Source: DASQPR01 sp963836785 (GTDB lineage: Bacteria > Actinomycetota > Actinomycetes > Mycobacteriales > Micromonosporaceae). From it: a DNA stretch of 64,000 nt. Shown piece after piece: positions 1 through 8,296 of this stretch; the first letter of the stretch is position 1; every line of letters begins with the position of its first letter. The notes beneath the pieces were generated by a model, which saw nothing but the letters and a program-made list of their open reading frames with translations, was not told the origin of the DNA and made no database searches. Both the position numbers and the translations under genes were made by a program. The stretch covers positions 434,001 through 498,000 of the forward strand of contig CAWIKW010000005.1 in NCBI GenBank assembly GCA_963836785.1, read 5' to 3'.

Positions 1-968
1 GTACGGCGCTGACAAGCCGTCGCTGAAGACGATCACCTTCAAGTACATCACCGACCAGACGCAGGACGTCCCGGCGCTGCAGAACCAGGAAATCCAGGCG
101 CTGAACATCCAGCCTGACCAGGACACCGTGCAGCAGCTCAGCCAGATTCCGGGCGTCAACTACGAGGTCTCGGCCGGCTTCTCGTTCGAGCACATCGATG
201 TCAACTCCACGACGAAGTTCCTGAAGGACCCGGCGTTGCGCGAGGCGATCTTCGACGCGATCAACGTCCAGGACATGATCGACAAGACTGTCAAGCCGTT
301 CTTCCCGAGCGCCAAGATCCTCTACAGCCACAACCTGGTTCCGGGCGTGCAGGGCTACACGGACATCACCAAGCAGACGACGCCCGATGCCGGCACCGGC
401 AACATCGACAAGGCGAAGGCAGTTCTGCAGGCGGCTGGTTACAAGGGCATCGGCACGAGTCTGGTTCCGCCGAGCGGTGGTGGCCAGGTGACGATCAACT
501 TCGTGCACACCGACACCGCGGTCCGTGACCAGTCGGCGCAGCTCGTCAGCCAGTACCTGTCGCAGCTCGGTATCAAGGTCAACAACAAGGTGACGGCCGA
601 CCTCGGTGGGTCGCTCGGCAACTTCGACTTCGACATGATCCAGTTCGGGTTCTCCGCGTCGCCGCTGCTTTCCGGCGACCACGACCTGTGGTACAAGGAC
701 GCGGGTAACAACTTCACGCACTGGAGCGACCCGCAGTCGGACGCAGCTTCTCGACCAGATGACGCAGGAGCTCGACCCGGTCAAGCAGGCCGCTCTGCTC
801 AACCAGCAGGACGCCATCATGTCGAAGGCGTTTGTCGACCTGACGCTGTACCAGAAGCCGAACCTGCAGGTCGCGACGAACCAGTACATCAACATCCGTG
901 ACAACAACGCTGGTTCGTACTTCACGTACAACACCCAGCAGTGGGGTCTGAACGCCTCGGCCTCATAA
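1..968 (+). CDS. Peptide ABC transporter substrate-binding protein, partial, frameshifted
   Basis: This is the C-terminal part of a family 5 (DppA/OppA type) extracellular binding protein that captures peptides for the importer encoded downstream. Translation is open from the window edge in the frame beginning at base 2. It holds typical family 5 stretches such as LREAIFDAINVQDMI and FDFDMIQFGFSASPLL. The frame breaks near 743: after QSD the coding sense continues one base later as QLLDQMTQELDPVKQ and ends at the TAA at 966-968. One extra G, or two missing bases, explains it. No residue loss or internal stop other than the shift is visible, so a sequencing error is as likely as a real lesion. 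The N-terminus and signal peptide lie outside the window. Confidence 0.85.
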
Positions 969-990
969 CGCATCAAGACTGAGTTCGAAT

Positions 991-1026
991 CCTGGCCCCG
1001 GGCGCCGCTAGGCGCCCGGGGCCAGG
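991..1026 (+). terminator. Perfect 16-bp hairpin after the binding-protein gene
   Basis: Arms CCTGGCCCCGGGCGCC (991-1006) and its exact complement (1011-1026) enclose a GCTA loop. There is no U-tract, and the next gene of the same operon starts only 39 nt later. It may act as a partial terminator or as a 3' stabiliser that raises binding-protein mRNA over the membrane components. Confidence 0.8.
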
Positions 1027-1065
1027 GGCAGAACGGCAGTCCGCGATCACGGAAGGTGCACATAG

Positions 1066-2061
1066 ATGCTGGTTTTCACAATACGGAGATTGTTCCAGGC
1101 AATCCCCATCCTGATCGTCTCGAGCTTCCTCTCGTTCTGGCTCGCCACCGTGTCGGGCGATCCGGTGACGCAGAAGTTCGCGCTCCGCAACCCCCCGCCG
1201 TCCAAGGCGATCATCGATCTCACCCGACACAACATGCGACTGGACCGGCCGTGGCTCTCGCAGTATTGGGACTGGCTGTGGGGTCTGGTCTCCCGTGGCG
1301 ACTGGGGTCCCTCGATCGACGGCCTGCAGATCGGCTCGGCCATCGGTACGGCCCTCGGCGTTACGCTGCGGCTCATCCTCGCCGCCATGATCATCGCGCT
1401 CGTCCTCGCCATGGCCAGTGGCGTCGTCAGCGCGTACCGGCAGTATTCGAAGGTTGACTACTCGTTCACCTTCGTCGGTTTCGTGTTCCTGGCCATGCCG
1501 ACGTTCTGGATCGCGGCGCTGCTCAAAGAGGGCGCTATCCAGTTCAACAACAGCTGGCAGAGTTCGTTTGGCACCCGTCCGATCCAGACGGTCGGCCAGC
1601 AGTCGATCGTGCCGCCCACCGACTTCTTCGGCCGGATGAGCGACTACGGCACCCACCTGATCCTGCCGACGATCTCGCTGGCGCTGATCACCTACGCGGC
1701 GTGGAGCCGCTTCGTGCGCGGCTCGCTGCTCGAGGTACTCAACAGCGACTACGTACGGCTGGCCCGGGCGAAGGGCCTGACCCCACGACGGGTGATGTTC
1801 CGCCACGCCCTGCGTACCGCGCTGATCCCGATGACCACCGTCACCGCGCTGACGATCGCGGCCCTGTTCGGTGGTGCGATCATCACCGAGCGGGTGTTCC
1901 AATGGCGTGGCATGGGCACGCTGATCATCAATGCGATCGGTGACCGGGACCGGTACGTGATCATGGGCTGGCTGTTGGTGGTCGGCCTGATCGTGGTCCT
2001 GGGAAACATCATCGCCGACCTGCTCTACGCCGTGCTGGACCCGAGGATCCGTTATGAGTGA
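1066..2061 (+). CDS. Peptide ABC transporter permease (DppB type)
   Basis: This is the first membrane subunit of the peptide importer. The 331-aa product starts with a hydrophobic segment (MLVFTIRRLFQAIPILIVSS) typical of DppB/OppB permeases. Further membrane segments follow, and the cytoplasmic EAA-type loop reads DYVRLARAKGLTPRRVMFRHALRTAL in two pieces around residue 225-250, where the ATPase docks. The ATG at 1066 is chosen because GGAAGG lies 9 nt upstream (1051-1056). The gene overlaps the next permease by 8 nt, so the two are probably translationally coupled. Length and motifs fit the family, but substrate specificity cannot be read from the sequence. Confidence 0.93.
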   Translation: MLVFTIRRLFQAIPILIVSSFLSFWLATVSGDPVTQKFALRNPPPSKAIIDLTRHNMRLDRPWLSQYWDWLWGLVSRGDWGPSIDGLQIGSAIGTALGVTLRLILAAMIIALVLAMASGVVSAYRQYSKVDYSFTFVGFVFLAMPTFWIAALLKEGAIQFNNSWQSSFGTRPIQTVGQQSIVPPTDFFGRMSDYGTHLILPTISLALITYAAWSRFVRGSLLEVLNSDYVRLARAKGLTPRRVMFRHALRTALIPMTTVTALTIAALFGGAIITERVFQWRGMGTLIINAIGDRDRYVIMGWLLVVGLIVVLGNIIADLLYAVLDPRIRYE

Positions 2062-3019
2062 GACGACCAGCCGCCCGAGCGCGGCAGAATCCGAAGGCGC
2101 CGGCGGGCCGGCAGCGGTCGGCTTGGCACCGCCGCCCCCCGAGAAGGTGGAACGCGAGTTCACCGTCAAGGAGCGCAGCCAGACGTCGATGGTGCTGACG
2201 CGCTTCTTGCGGCACCGCCTGGCGATCGGTTCGCTGATCTTCTTCGTCCTGCTCGTGCTCGTCGTATATCTGGCGCCGGTGGTCTTCCACCTCAGCTACA
2301 CGACGATCACCGATCAGGCGTCTCTGTCACCGTCGTTCAAATATCCCATGGGTACGGATGAGCTGGGCCACAACTACGTGGCGCTTGTCCTGCGCGGTGC
2401 ACACCAGTCGATGAACATCGCGTTCATCGTCGCGATCATGTCGTCCGCCTTCGGGGCACCGTACGGTGCGATCGCTGCCTACTACGGCGGCAAGATCGAC
2501 GCGATCATGATGCGTATCGTCGACGTGATCCTCACGTTGCCGTTCCTGGTCGTGACCGGCGCGTTGGCCGAGCACTACAGCGGCACGTGGTACACGGTGG
2601 CGATCCTGCTGGGCGTGACCGGCTGGGTGATCAACGCCCGTGTGACGCGCGGCGTGGTGCTCTCGGTCCGCAATCAGGAGTTCGTGGAGGCGGCGCGCGC
2701 ACTTGGCGCATCCGACACCCGGATCATTTTCCGCCACCTGATCCCGAACGTGACCGGGACGCTGATCGTCCAGGCGACGCTCGACATCGCGACGGCGATC
2801 CTGGCCGAGGCCGGACTGTCATATATCGGCCTGGGCATCCACGAGCCCGACACGTCGCTTGGACTCCTCGCGCAGCAGACCCAGAACGCGATCGAAACGC
2901 GGCCGTGGCTGTTCTATTTCCCCTGCGTCATGATTGTGGTGATCTGTCTATCCATCAACTTCATTGGTGATGGACTGCGGGACGCACTCGACCCGCGGCA
3001 GACACGGCAGCGCCGATGA
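2054..3019 (+). CDS. Peptide ABC transporter permease (DppC type)
   Basis: This is the second membrane subunit, 321 aa. It has a polar N-terminal cytoplasmic tail of about 50 residues, then a first membrane helix (IGSLIFFVLLVLVVYLAPVV), a periplasmic-type stretch with GTDELGHN near residue 97, and further helices. The EAA loop (EFVEAARALGASDTRIIFRH) sits near residue 212. These are hallmarks of DppC/OppC proteins, in which the N-terminal OppC_N region precedes the core. The start overlaps the end of the preceding permease gene. It pairs with that permease and with the two ATPases encoded after the next hairpin. Confidence 0.93.
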   Translation: MSETTSRPSAAESEGAGGPAAVGLAPPPPEKVEREFTVKERSQTSMVLTRFLRHRLAIGSLIFFVLLVLVVYLAPVVFHLSYTTITDQASLSPSFKYPMGTDELGHNYVALVLRGAHQSMNIAFIVAIMSSAFGAPYGAIAAYYGGKIDAIMMRIVDVILTLPFLVVTGALAEHYSGTWYTVAILLGVTGWVINARVTRGVVLSVRNQEFVEAARALGASDTRIIFRHLIPNVTGTLIVQATLDIATAILAEAGLSYIGLGIHEPDTSLGLLAQQTQNAIETRPWLFYFPCVMIVVICLSINFIGDGLRDALDPRQTRQRR

Positions 3020-3035
3020 CGGTGAAACGCGGTAA

Positions 3036-3065
3036 CGGCGGCCGGGCCTTCGGACCCGGCCGCCG
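3036..3065 (+). terminator. GC-rich hairpin with TTCG tetraloop between permease and ATPase genes
   Basis: An 11-bp stem (CGGCGGCCGGG at 3036-3046 with its complement at 3055-3065) continues through one C-A mismatch to a C(TTCG)G tetraloop. It sits in the 124-nt gap inside the operon, so partial termination or RNA-end protection is more likely than a full stop. Confidence 0.75.
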
Positions 3066-3143
3066 ACCGATGTGCCGCGCCAGCCGTCACGTGCCCATCG
3101 TCTCGCGGGCCCACGAAGCTCGTGTGTGTGAAAGAAGTCGTCC

Positions 3144-4331
3144 ATGACCGCAACTCCCATAGAACTCAGCGAGAGCACGGCCGATACCGACCTGCTGCTC
3201 GACATTCATGACCTGACAGTCGGGTTTCCCACCGACGACGGCCTCGTCAAGGCCGTCCGTGGTGTCAGTTATCAGCTCCGCGCCGGAGAATCACTGGGCA
3301 TCGTCGGCGAGTCGGGCTCGGGCAAGTCGGTGTCGTCCATGGCGTTGCTCGGCTTGCTGCCGAAGACCGCCCGGATCAGCGGCTCGGCCAAGTTCCGCGG
3401 CCAGGAGCTGGTCGGCAAGTCGGAGAAGGAATACACCAGCCTCCGCGGCAACAAGATCTCGATGATCTTCCAGGATCCGCTGACGTCGTTGAACCCCGTC
3501 TACTCGGTCGGCTTCCAGATCGGCGAGGCGGTGCTCGCGCACAACGACGTCTCCAAGGCAGCGGCTCGCGACCGGGCGATCGAGCTCCTCGAGCTCGTCG
3601 GCATCCCGAATCCCAAGCAGCGGATCGACAACCTGCCCCATGAGCTGTCCGGCGGCATGCGCCAACGCGTCGTGATCGCGATCGCGATGGCGAACAACCC
3701 GGACGTGATCATCGCGGATGAGCCGACGACGGCGCTCGACGTGACGGTTCAGGCTCAGGTGCTGGAGGCGCTCCAGGCGGCTCGCAAGGCGACCGGTGCC
3801 GCTCTCGTCCTGATCACGCACGACCTCGGCGTAATTGCCGGGCACGCGGATCGGGTCTGCGTGATGTACGCCGGGAAGCTCGTCGAGCAGGGCACCGTGG
3901 ACGACGTGTTCTACCGACCGCGGATGCCGTACACGCTCGGCCTGATCGGGAGCCTGCCACGCGTCGACGAAGGTCGGCAGCAGCGGCTCACGCCGATCAT
4001 CGGTGCGCCGCCGTCGCTGGTGAACCTGCCGCCGGGCTGTCCCTTCACACCCAGGTGCCCGTTGGCCCAGGACATCTGCGACACCGTCGAACCGGATCTC
4101 GTGCCGACCGATCGGCCCGACCACCTCTCGGCCTGCCATTTCCATGAGAGTCTCATCGGTGCCGACCCGTCGCAGCTCTACCAGCCGACGTCGCGCGACA
4201 CCGAGGACATGACGATCGCGGATCTGCCGGACCCTGGGCTGCTCGATCGCGGCCAACTCGATGACCGGACCGACGACACCACGACCGGGTCCGGCCGGCA
4301 CGCAGCGGATGGCGAGGCGAGCGAAGGATGA
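3144..4331 (+). CDS. Peptide ABC transporter ATP-binding protein (DppD type)
   Basis: This is the first of two nucleotide-binding subunits that power peptide import. The 395-aa product has a Walker A (GESGSGKS) near residue 55, the Q-loop region IFQDPLTSLNP, the signature LSGGMRQR near residue 170, Walker B with VIIADEPTTALD, and the switch histidine in LITHDLGV. The C-terminal oligopeptide-transporter motif is present (CPFTPRCPLAQDIC), with cysteines that in related proteins can bind an Fe-S cluster. About 60 acidic, low-complexity residues follow it, which is longer than usual. The stop codon region overlaps the next ATPase gene by 4 nt (ATGA). Confidence 0.95.
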   Translation: MTATPIELSESTADTDLLLDIHDLTVGFPTDDGLVKAVRGVSYQLRAGESLGIVGESGSGKSVSSMALLGLLPKTARISGSAKFRGQELVGKSEKEYTSLRGNKISMIFQDPLTSLNPVYSVGFQIGEAVLAHNDVSKAAARDRAIELLELVGIPNPKQRIDNLPHELSGGMRQRVVIAIAMANNPDVIIADEPTTALDVTVQAQVLEALQAARKATGAALVLITHDLGVIAGHADRVCVMYAGKLVEQGTVDDVFYRPRMPYTLGLIGSLPRVDEGRQQRLTPIIGAPPSLVNLPPGCPFTPRCPLAQDICDTVEPDLVPTDRPDHLSACHFHESLIGADPSQLYQPTSRDTEDMTIADLPDPGLLDRGQLDDRTDDTTTGSGRHAADGEASEG

Positions 4332-5395
4332 CTCAGGTGACTGACACGAGCCGCGTGAACACCCTGCCGTCGACGGATCACCATCCCGTCGTCGAGGTAC
4401 GCAATCTCGTCAAGCACTTCCCGGTCCGGTCGAAGGGCCTGATCCGGCGACAGGTCGGCGAGGTTCACGCGGTCTGCGACATCTCGTTCGACCTGAACTA
4501 CAACGAAACGCTGAGCCTGGTCGGCGAGTCCGGCTGCGGCAAGACGACGACCGGCCGGCTGATGCTCAACCTGGTCACCGCCACGTCGGGCTCCGTAACG
4601 TACGGCGGCAAGGACATTACGAAGATCAGCCATGGGGCGATGCGACCACTTCGCCGGGACCTGCAGATCGTCTTCCAGGATCCGTTCGCCTCGCTCGACC
4701 CGCGCATGACGATCAACGAGATCATCGCCGAGCCGTTGCGCATTCACGGGCTCTACAAGGGTGAGGGCTCGGGCCGGGCGAAGGTCCGTGACCTGCTCCG
4801 GCAGGTCGGCCTGAACCCGGAGCACGGCAACCGCTACGCCCACGAGTTCTCCGGCGGTCAGCGCCAGCGCATCGGCGTCGCCCGGGCGCTCGCGTTGCAA
4901 CCGAAGGTTCTCGTGCTGGACGAGCCGGTGTCCGCCCTGGATGTCTCTATCCAGGCCGGCGTGATCAACCTCCTGGAGGACCTGCAGGAGGATCTCGGCC
5001 TGTCCTTCCTGTTCATCTCCCACGACCTGTCGGTAGTGCGACACATCGCCGACCGGATCGCCGTGATGTATCTCGGCCGGATCGTGGAGACCGCGCCGGT
5101 GGAGGACCTGTTCCGGCGGGCATCCCACCCGTACACGCAGGCGCTGATCTCGGCGATCCCGCTGCCGGACCCGCACAAGGAGCGGGCACGTCAGCGGGTG
5201 CTCGTGACCGGTGAGGTGCCGAGCCCGGTCAATCCGCCGTCGGGCTGCCGCTTCCGTACGCGGTGCCCGAAGTTCGCTCACCAGTTGAGCGGCGGCGAGC
5301 AGGAGAAATGCATCAACGAGTTGCCCCCGTTGGTCGACCGTGGCGCCGGACACCCGGTGGCCTGCCACTACGCGGAGGCGCTCCAGCTCGTGTGA
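4328..5395 (+). CDS. Peptide ABC transporter ATP-binding protein (DppF type)
   Basis: This is the second nucleotide-binding subunit, 355 aa. It has Walker A GESGCGKTT near residue 61, the Q-loop IVFQDPFASLDPRMT, the signature FSGGQRQRIG, Walker B VLVLDEPVSALDVS and the H-loop FISHDLSVV. The C-terminal segment carries the oligopeptide-ABC cysteine cluster (GCRFRTRCPKF). The 4-nt ATGA overlap with the preceding ATPase implies coupled translation. It is the last gene of the importer operon, closed by the palindrome at 5418-5451. Confidence 0.95.
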   Translation: MTQVTDTSRVNTLPSTDHHPVVEVRNLVKHFPVRSKGLIRRQVGEVHAVCDISFDLNYNETLSLVGESGCGKTTTGRLMLNLVTATSGSVTYGGKDITKISHGAMRPLRRDLQIVFQDPFASLDPRMTINEIIAEPLRIHGLYKGEGSGRAKVRDLLRQVGLNPEHGNRYAHEFSGGQRQRIGVARALALQPKVLVLDEPVSALDVSIQAGVINLLEDLQEDLGLSFLFISHDLSVVRHIADRIAVMYLGRIVETAPVEDLFRRASHPYTQALISAIPLPDPHKERARQRVLVTGEVPSPVNPPSGCRFRTRCPKFAHQLSGGEQEKCINELPPLVDRGAGHPVACHYAEALQLV

Positions 5396-5417
5396 CCCGA
5401 CGGTCGCGAATCACGAT

Positions 5418-5451
5418 CCGAAGGGCGGAGCCGGCCGGCTCCGCCCTTCGG
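5418..5451 (+). terminator. 34-nt perfect palindrome ending the peptide transporter operon
   Basis: CCGAAGGGCGGAGCCGG (5418-5434) is followed directly by its exact reverse complement (5435-5451). It lies 23 nt after the DppF stop and has no U-tract, as is common for high-GC intrinsic terminators. It separates the importer from the mtrA transcription unit. Confidence 0.85.
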
Positions 5452-5639
5452 CGTTGTCGGCGATGAACCACTGGAGCGGCCCGGACGGAGGCCGCTCGTT
5501 GACGATGTGATGCCGGCGGGTGTAAGGATGCGTGGTCGCGCTTTGCCAGGCGCGTCAGGGTGGGCGATCCGGCACCGCTGCCGGACAATCGAGTTCAGAC
5601 AATCGCCGGGTTCCCATGATCCGGACAGGAGATGGAATA

Positions 5640-6338
5640 TTGGAGTCCATGAGAGCCCGCGTGCTGGTGGTCGACGACGACCCCGCCCTTGCCGAGATGC
5701 TTGGCATCGTGTTGCGGACGGAGGGCTTCGTGCCGGCGTTCGTGTCCGACGGCGAGCGGGCTCTGGCCGCATTCCGTGAGGTGCGGCCGGACATCGTGCT
5801 CCTCGACCTCATGCTGCCGGGAATGAGCGGGATCGACATCTGCCGGGCCATCCGTACGGAGTCGGGTGTGCCGATCGTGATGCTGACCGCGAAGACCGAC
5901 ACCGTCGACATCGTCCTCGGCCTGGAATCCGGGGCGGATGACTACGTCGTCAAGCCGTTCAAGCCCAAGGAACTGATCGCCCGGATGCGGGCTCGGCTTC
6001 GCCGGGGCGAGGATGCCGCGCCCGAACTGCTGACCATCGGGCCGTACGGAACCCAGCTCACCATCGACGTACCCGCGCATCTGGTGTCGCGCAACGGCGA
6101 CGAGGTGAAGCTGACGCCGCTCGAATTCGATCTGCTGGTGGCGCTGGCCCGCAAGCCGCGCCAGGTGTTCACGCGGGAAGTGCTGCTGGAGCAGGTCTGG
6201 GGATATCGGCACGCCGCCGACACGCGCCTCGTCAACGTCCATGTCCAGCGTCTCCGGGCCAAGATCGAGGCAGACCCGGAGCGTCCGGAGATCATCTTGA
6301 CGGTTCGTGGGGTCGGGTACAAGGCCGGTACGAGCTAG
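5640..6338 (+). CDS. mtrA: Two-component response regulator MtrA
   Basis: This is an OmpR-family DNA-binding regulator of cell-cycle and cell-wall genes, paired with MtrB. The receiver domain has the acidic pocket DDD near the N-terminus, the phospho-acceptor in LLDLMLPGMSGID and the conserved Lys in YVVKPFKPKEL. The segment PIVMLTAKTDTVDIVLGLES closely follows MtrA as I know it. The C-terminal winged helix runs from about residue 130 and ends in RGVGYKAG. I prefer the TTG at 5640 because AGGAG lies 8 nt upstream (5627-5631) and the resulting M-E-S-M start mirrors M-D-T-M of the mycobacterial protein. The ATG at 5649 has no spaced Shine-Dalgarno sequence. mtrB, lpqB, comF and hpf follow as in mycobacteria. 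Confidence 0.95.
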   Translation: MESMRARVLVVDDDPALAEMLGIVLRTEGFVPAFVSDGERALAAFREVRPDIVLLDLMLPGMSGIDICRAIRTESGVPIVMLTAKTDTVDIVLGLESGADDYVVKPFKPKELIARMRARLRRGEDAAPELLTIGPYGTQLTIDVPAHLVSRNGDEVKLTPLEFDLLVALARKPRQVFTREVLLEQVWGYRHAADTRLVNVHVQRLRAKIEADPERPEIILTVRGVGYKAGTS

Positions 6339-6352
6339 GCTCGGCGGCAGCG

Positions 6353-8296
6353 ATGCCGGACGTAGGGGTGCCACCGCCGTTGATCGGGCCGCGCGACAGT
6401 GCTTCAACTGGCCCTCGTCGCGGCCCCCTCTGGCGTGTGCTCCGGCGGGCCCGGATCCTCGCTGTCGCCTTCCGTGGTCGCTGGCGCCGTTCCCTGCAGC
6501 TGCGCATGGTGACATACACCGTGGTGGCGTCGTCGATCCTGGTGGCGCTGTTCGGGGTGCTGGTGGTGACGCGGACCACGCAAGGCCTGCTGCACGCCCA
6601 GTTGGTGTCCGCCACCGAGCAGATCCGCAACGGCCACAACGCGGCCAAGACCTATCTGGATCAGCTCGGGCAGCATGACGAATCCTCTGCTCGTGAAGAA
6701 CTGCCGTTCATCGTGAAGAGCCTTTCCGCGGGCGACTGCCGGCGGCCCGGTGCCCGCCGTCGTGCTCTACCCGCCGCCCGCGAGCGAGTGTCCCGCCGGC
6801 CAACTCGACGACCGTACAGACGAGCCAGTTGAGCCAGGCCCTGCAGGGCGTGATGGGTCTCGTCGCGTTGAACAAGCAGGGCCATCAGTACGTGATGTGT
6901 CAGGTCGACAAGACCGGCAGCCAGGCCCTGCCTGGCCATCGGCCTTCCGGTGAAGAGCTCGCGGGCCGGCGTGTTCGGGCTCTATTACCTGTTCCCACTC
7001 GATGCCGAGCAGACGGCGGCCAACGTCACGCGCAATACTGTGATCATCCTTGGCGTCGCGCTGGTCGTCATGCTCGCGCTGATGACTTGGCTGGTGACGC
7101 AGATGGTCGTCCGCCCGGTCCGGCTCGCGGCGCGGACCGCACAGCGACTCTCGGCCGGGCTGCTCGACCAACGCATGGAGGTGCACGGCGAGGACGACCT
7201 GGCCTTGCTCGGTGCGGCGTTCAACCAGATGGCGGTGAATCTGCAGCGCCAGATCGTCCGGCTGGAGGACATGTCACGGCTGCAGCGCCGATTCACCTCC
7301 GATGTCTCGCACGAGCTGCGTACGCCGCTGACGACCGTACGGATGGCGGCCGATCTGCTCCATAGCAGCCGGGACGAGCTCGACCCGGTGATGGCCCGCA
7401 GCGCCGAATTGCTCCACGCCGAACTCGACCGGTTTGACGAACTGATGACGGATCTCTTGGAGATCAGCCGGTTCGATGCCGGCTTCGCCGTGCTGGACGC
7501 GGAGCCGACCGATCTGGTGCCGGCGGTCCATCGGGTCGCTCGCGGCCTCACCGCGGTCGCGGACAGCGTCGGCGTGACGCTCGAGGTGCATGTCCCGGAC
7601 ACACCAGTGATCGCCGAGGTGGATGCGCGCCGAGCCGAGCGCGTCCTGCGCAACCTTGTCGGAAACGCGATCGAGCACGGGGAGGGCGAACCGGTTGTGG
7701 TGACGCTCGCCGTCGATGAGCGGGCCGTCGCGGTCACGGTGCGGGACCACGGCATCGGCCTGAAGCCGGGCGAGGAGAAGCTCGTCTTCAACCGGTTCTG
7801 GCGGGCCGACCCGTCGCGCGCGCGTCAGACCGGCGGGACCGGCCTCGGCCTGTCGATCAGTCTGGAGGACGCGCGCCTCCACGGCGGCTGGCTCGAAGCG
7901 TGGGGAGCGCCGGGCCAGGGGGCGCAGTTCCGCTTGACACTGCCGGTTCGCGCCGGCTCCAAACTCACCAGTGCGCCGCTGCCGCTCGTGCCGGCGGATG
8001 CCGACGTCGTGCCGGCCGGCCATCCACCCCGAGGTCGTCGCCGACAGACGCGCGGTTCGAGTACGAGATCGATGGCGATCGAAACCGTCGGCGACGAGAC
8101 GATCGGGGCGATCGTCGCCAATGGCCGATGGCGCCGCGGCGACGTCGATCACGATGCCACGGCGTACCCGATCGACGATGTCGGCGACGTCAGGTCCGGT
8201 CGCCGATCGCAACGCACTCGAGGACGATCGCCCGGCCGCACATGCCGTCGCGTCGACCGATCGCTCCGGACACCGCGAGACCGTCGTCATGAGTAG
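6353..8296 (+). CDS. mtrB: Sensor histidine kinase MtrB, three frameshifts in the sensor region
   Basis: This is a membrane histidine kinase that phosphorylates MtrA. A first membrane helix (VVASSILVALFGVLVV) precedes an extracellular domain. The second helix (NTVIILGVALVVMLALMTWLV), HAMP, HisKA with SDVSHELRTPLTTVRMAADL, and HATPase motifs (NLVGNAIEHG, GTGLGLSI) are intact from about 6940 onward. The reading frame moves by +1 near 6740 (after DCRRP), near 6800 (before NSTTVQTSQL) and near 6933 (before IGLPVKSSRAG), which returns it to the original frame. The catalytic half is undamaged and the extracellular protein sequence is fully recoverable. After SAPLPLVPADADVV the last 90 residues are Arg-rich and may also be out of frame. 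The annotated end at 8296 is therefore tentative. Confidence 0.85.

Noticed and set aside
973..2169. Long minus-strand open frame opposite the first permease gene
   Set aside because: His/Asp/Arg-rich antisense shadow of a clear DppB-type permease.
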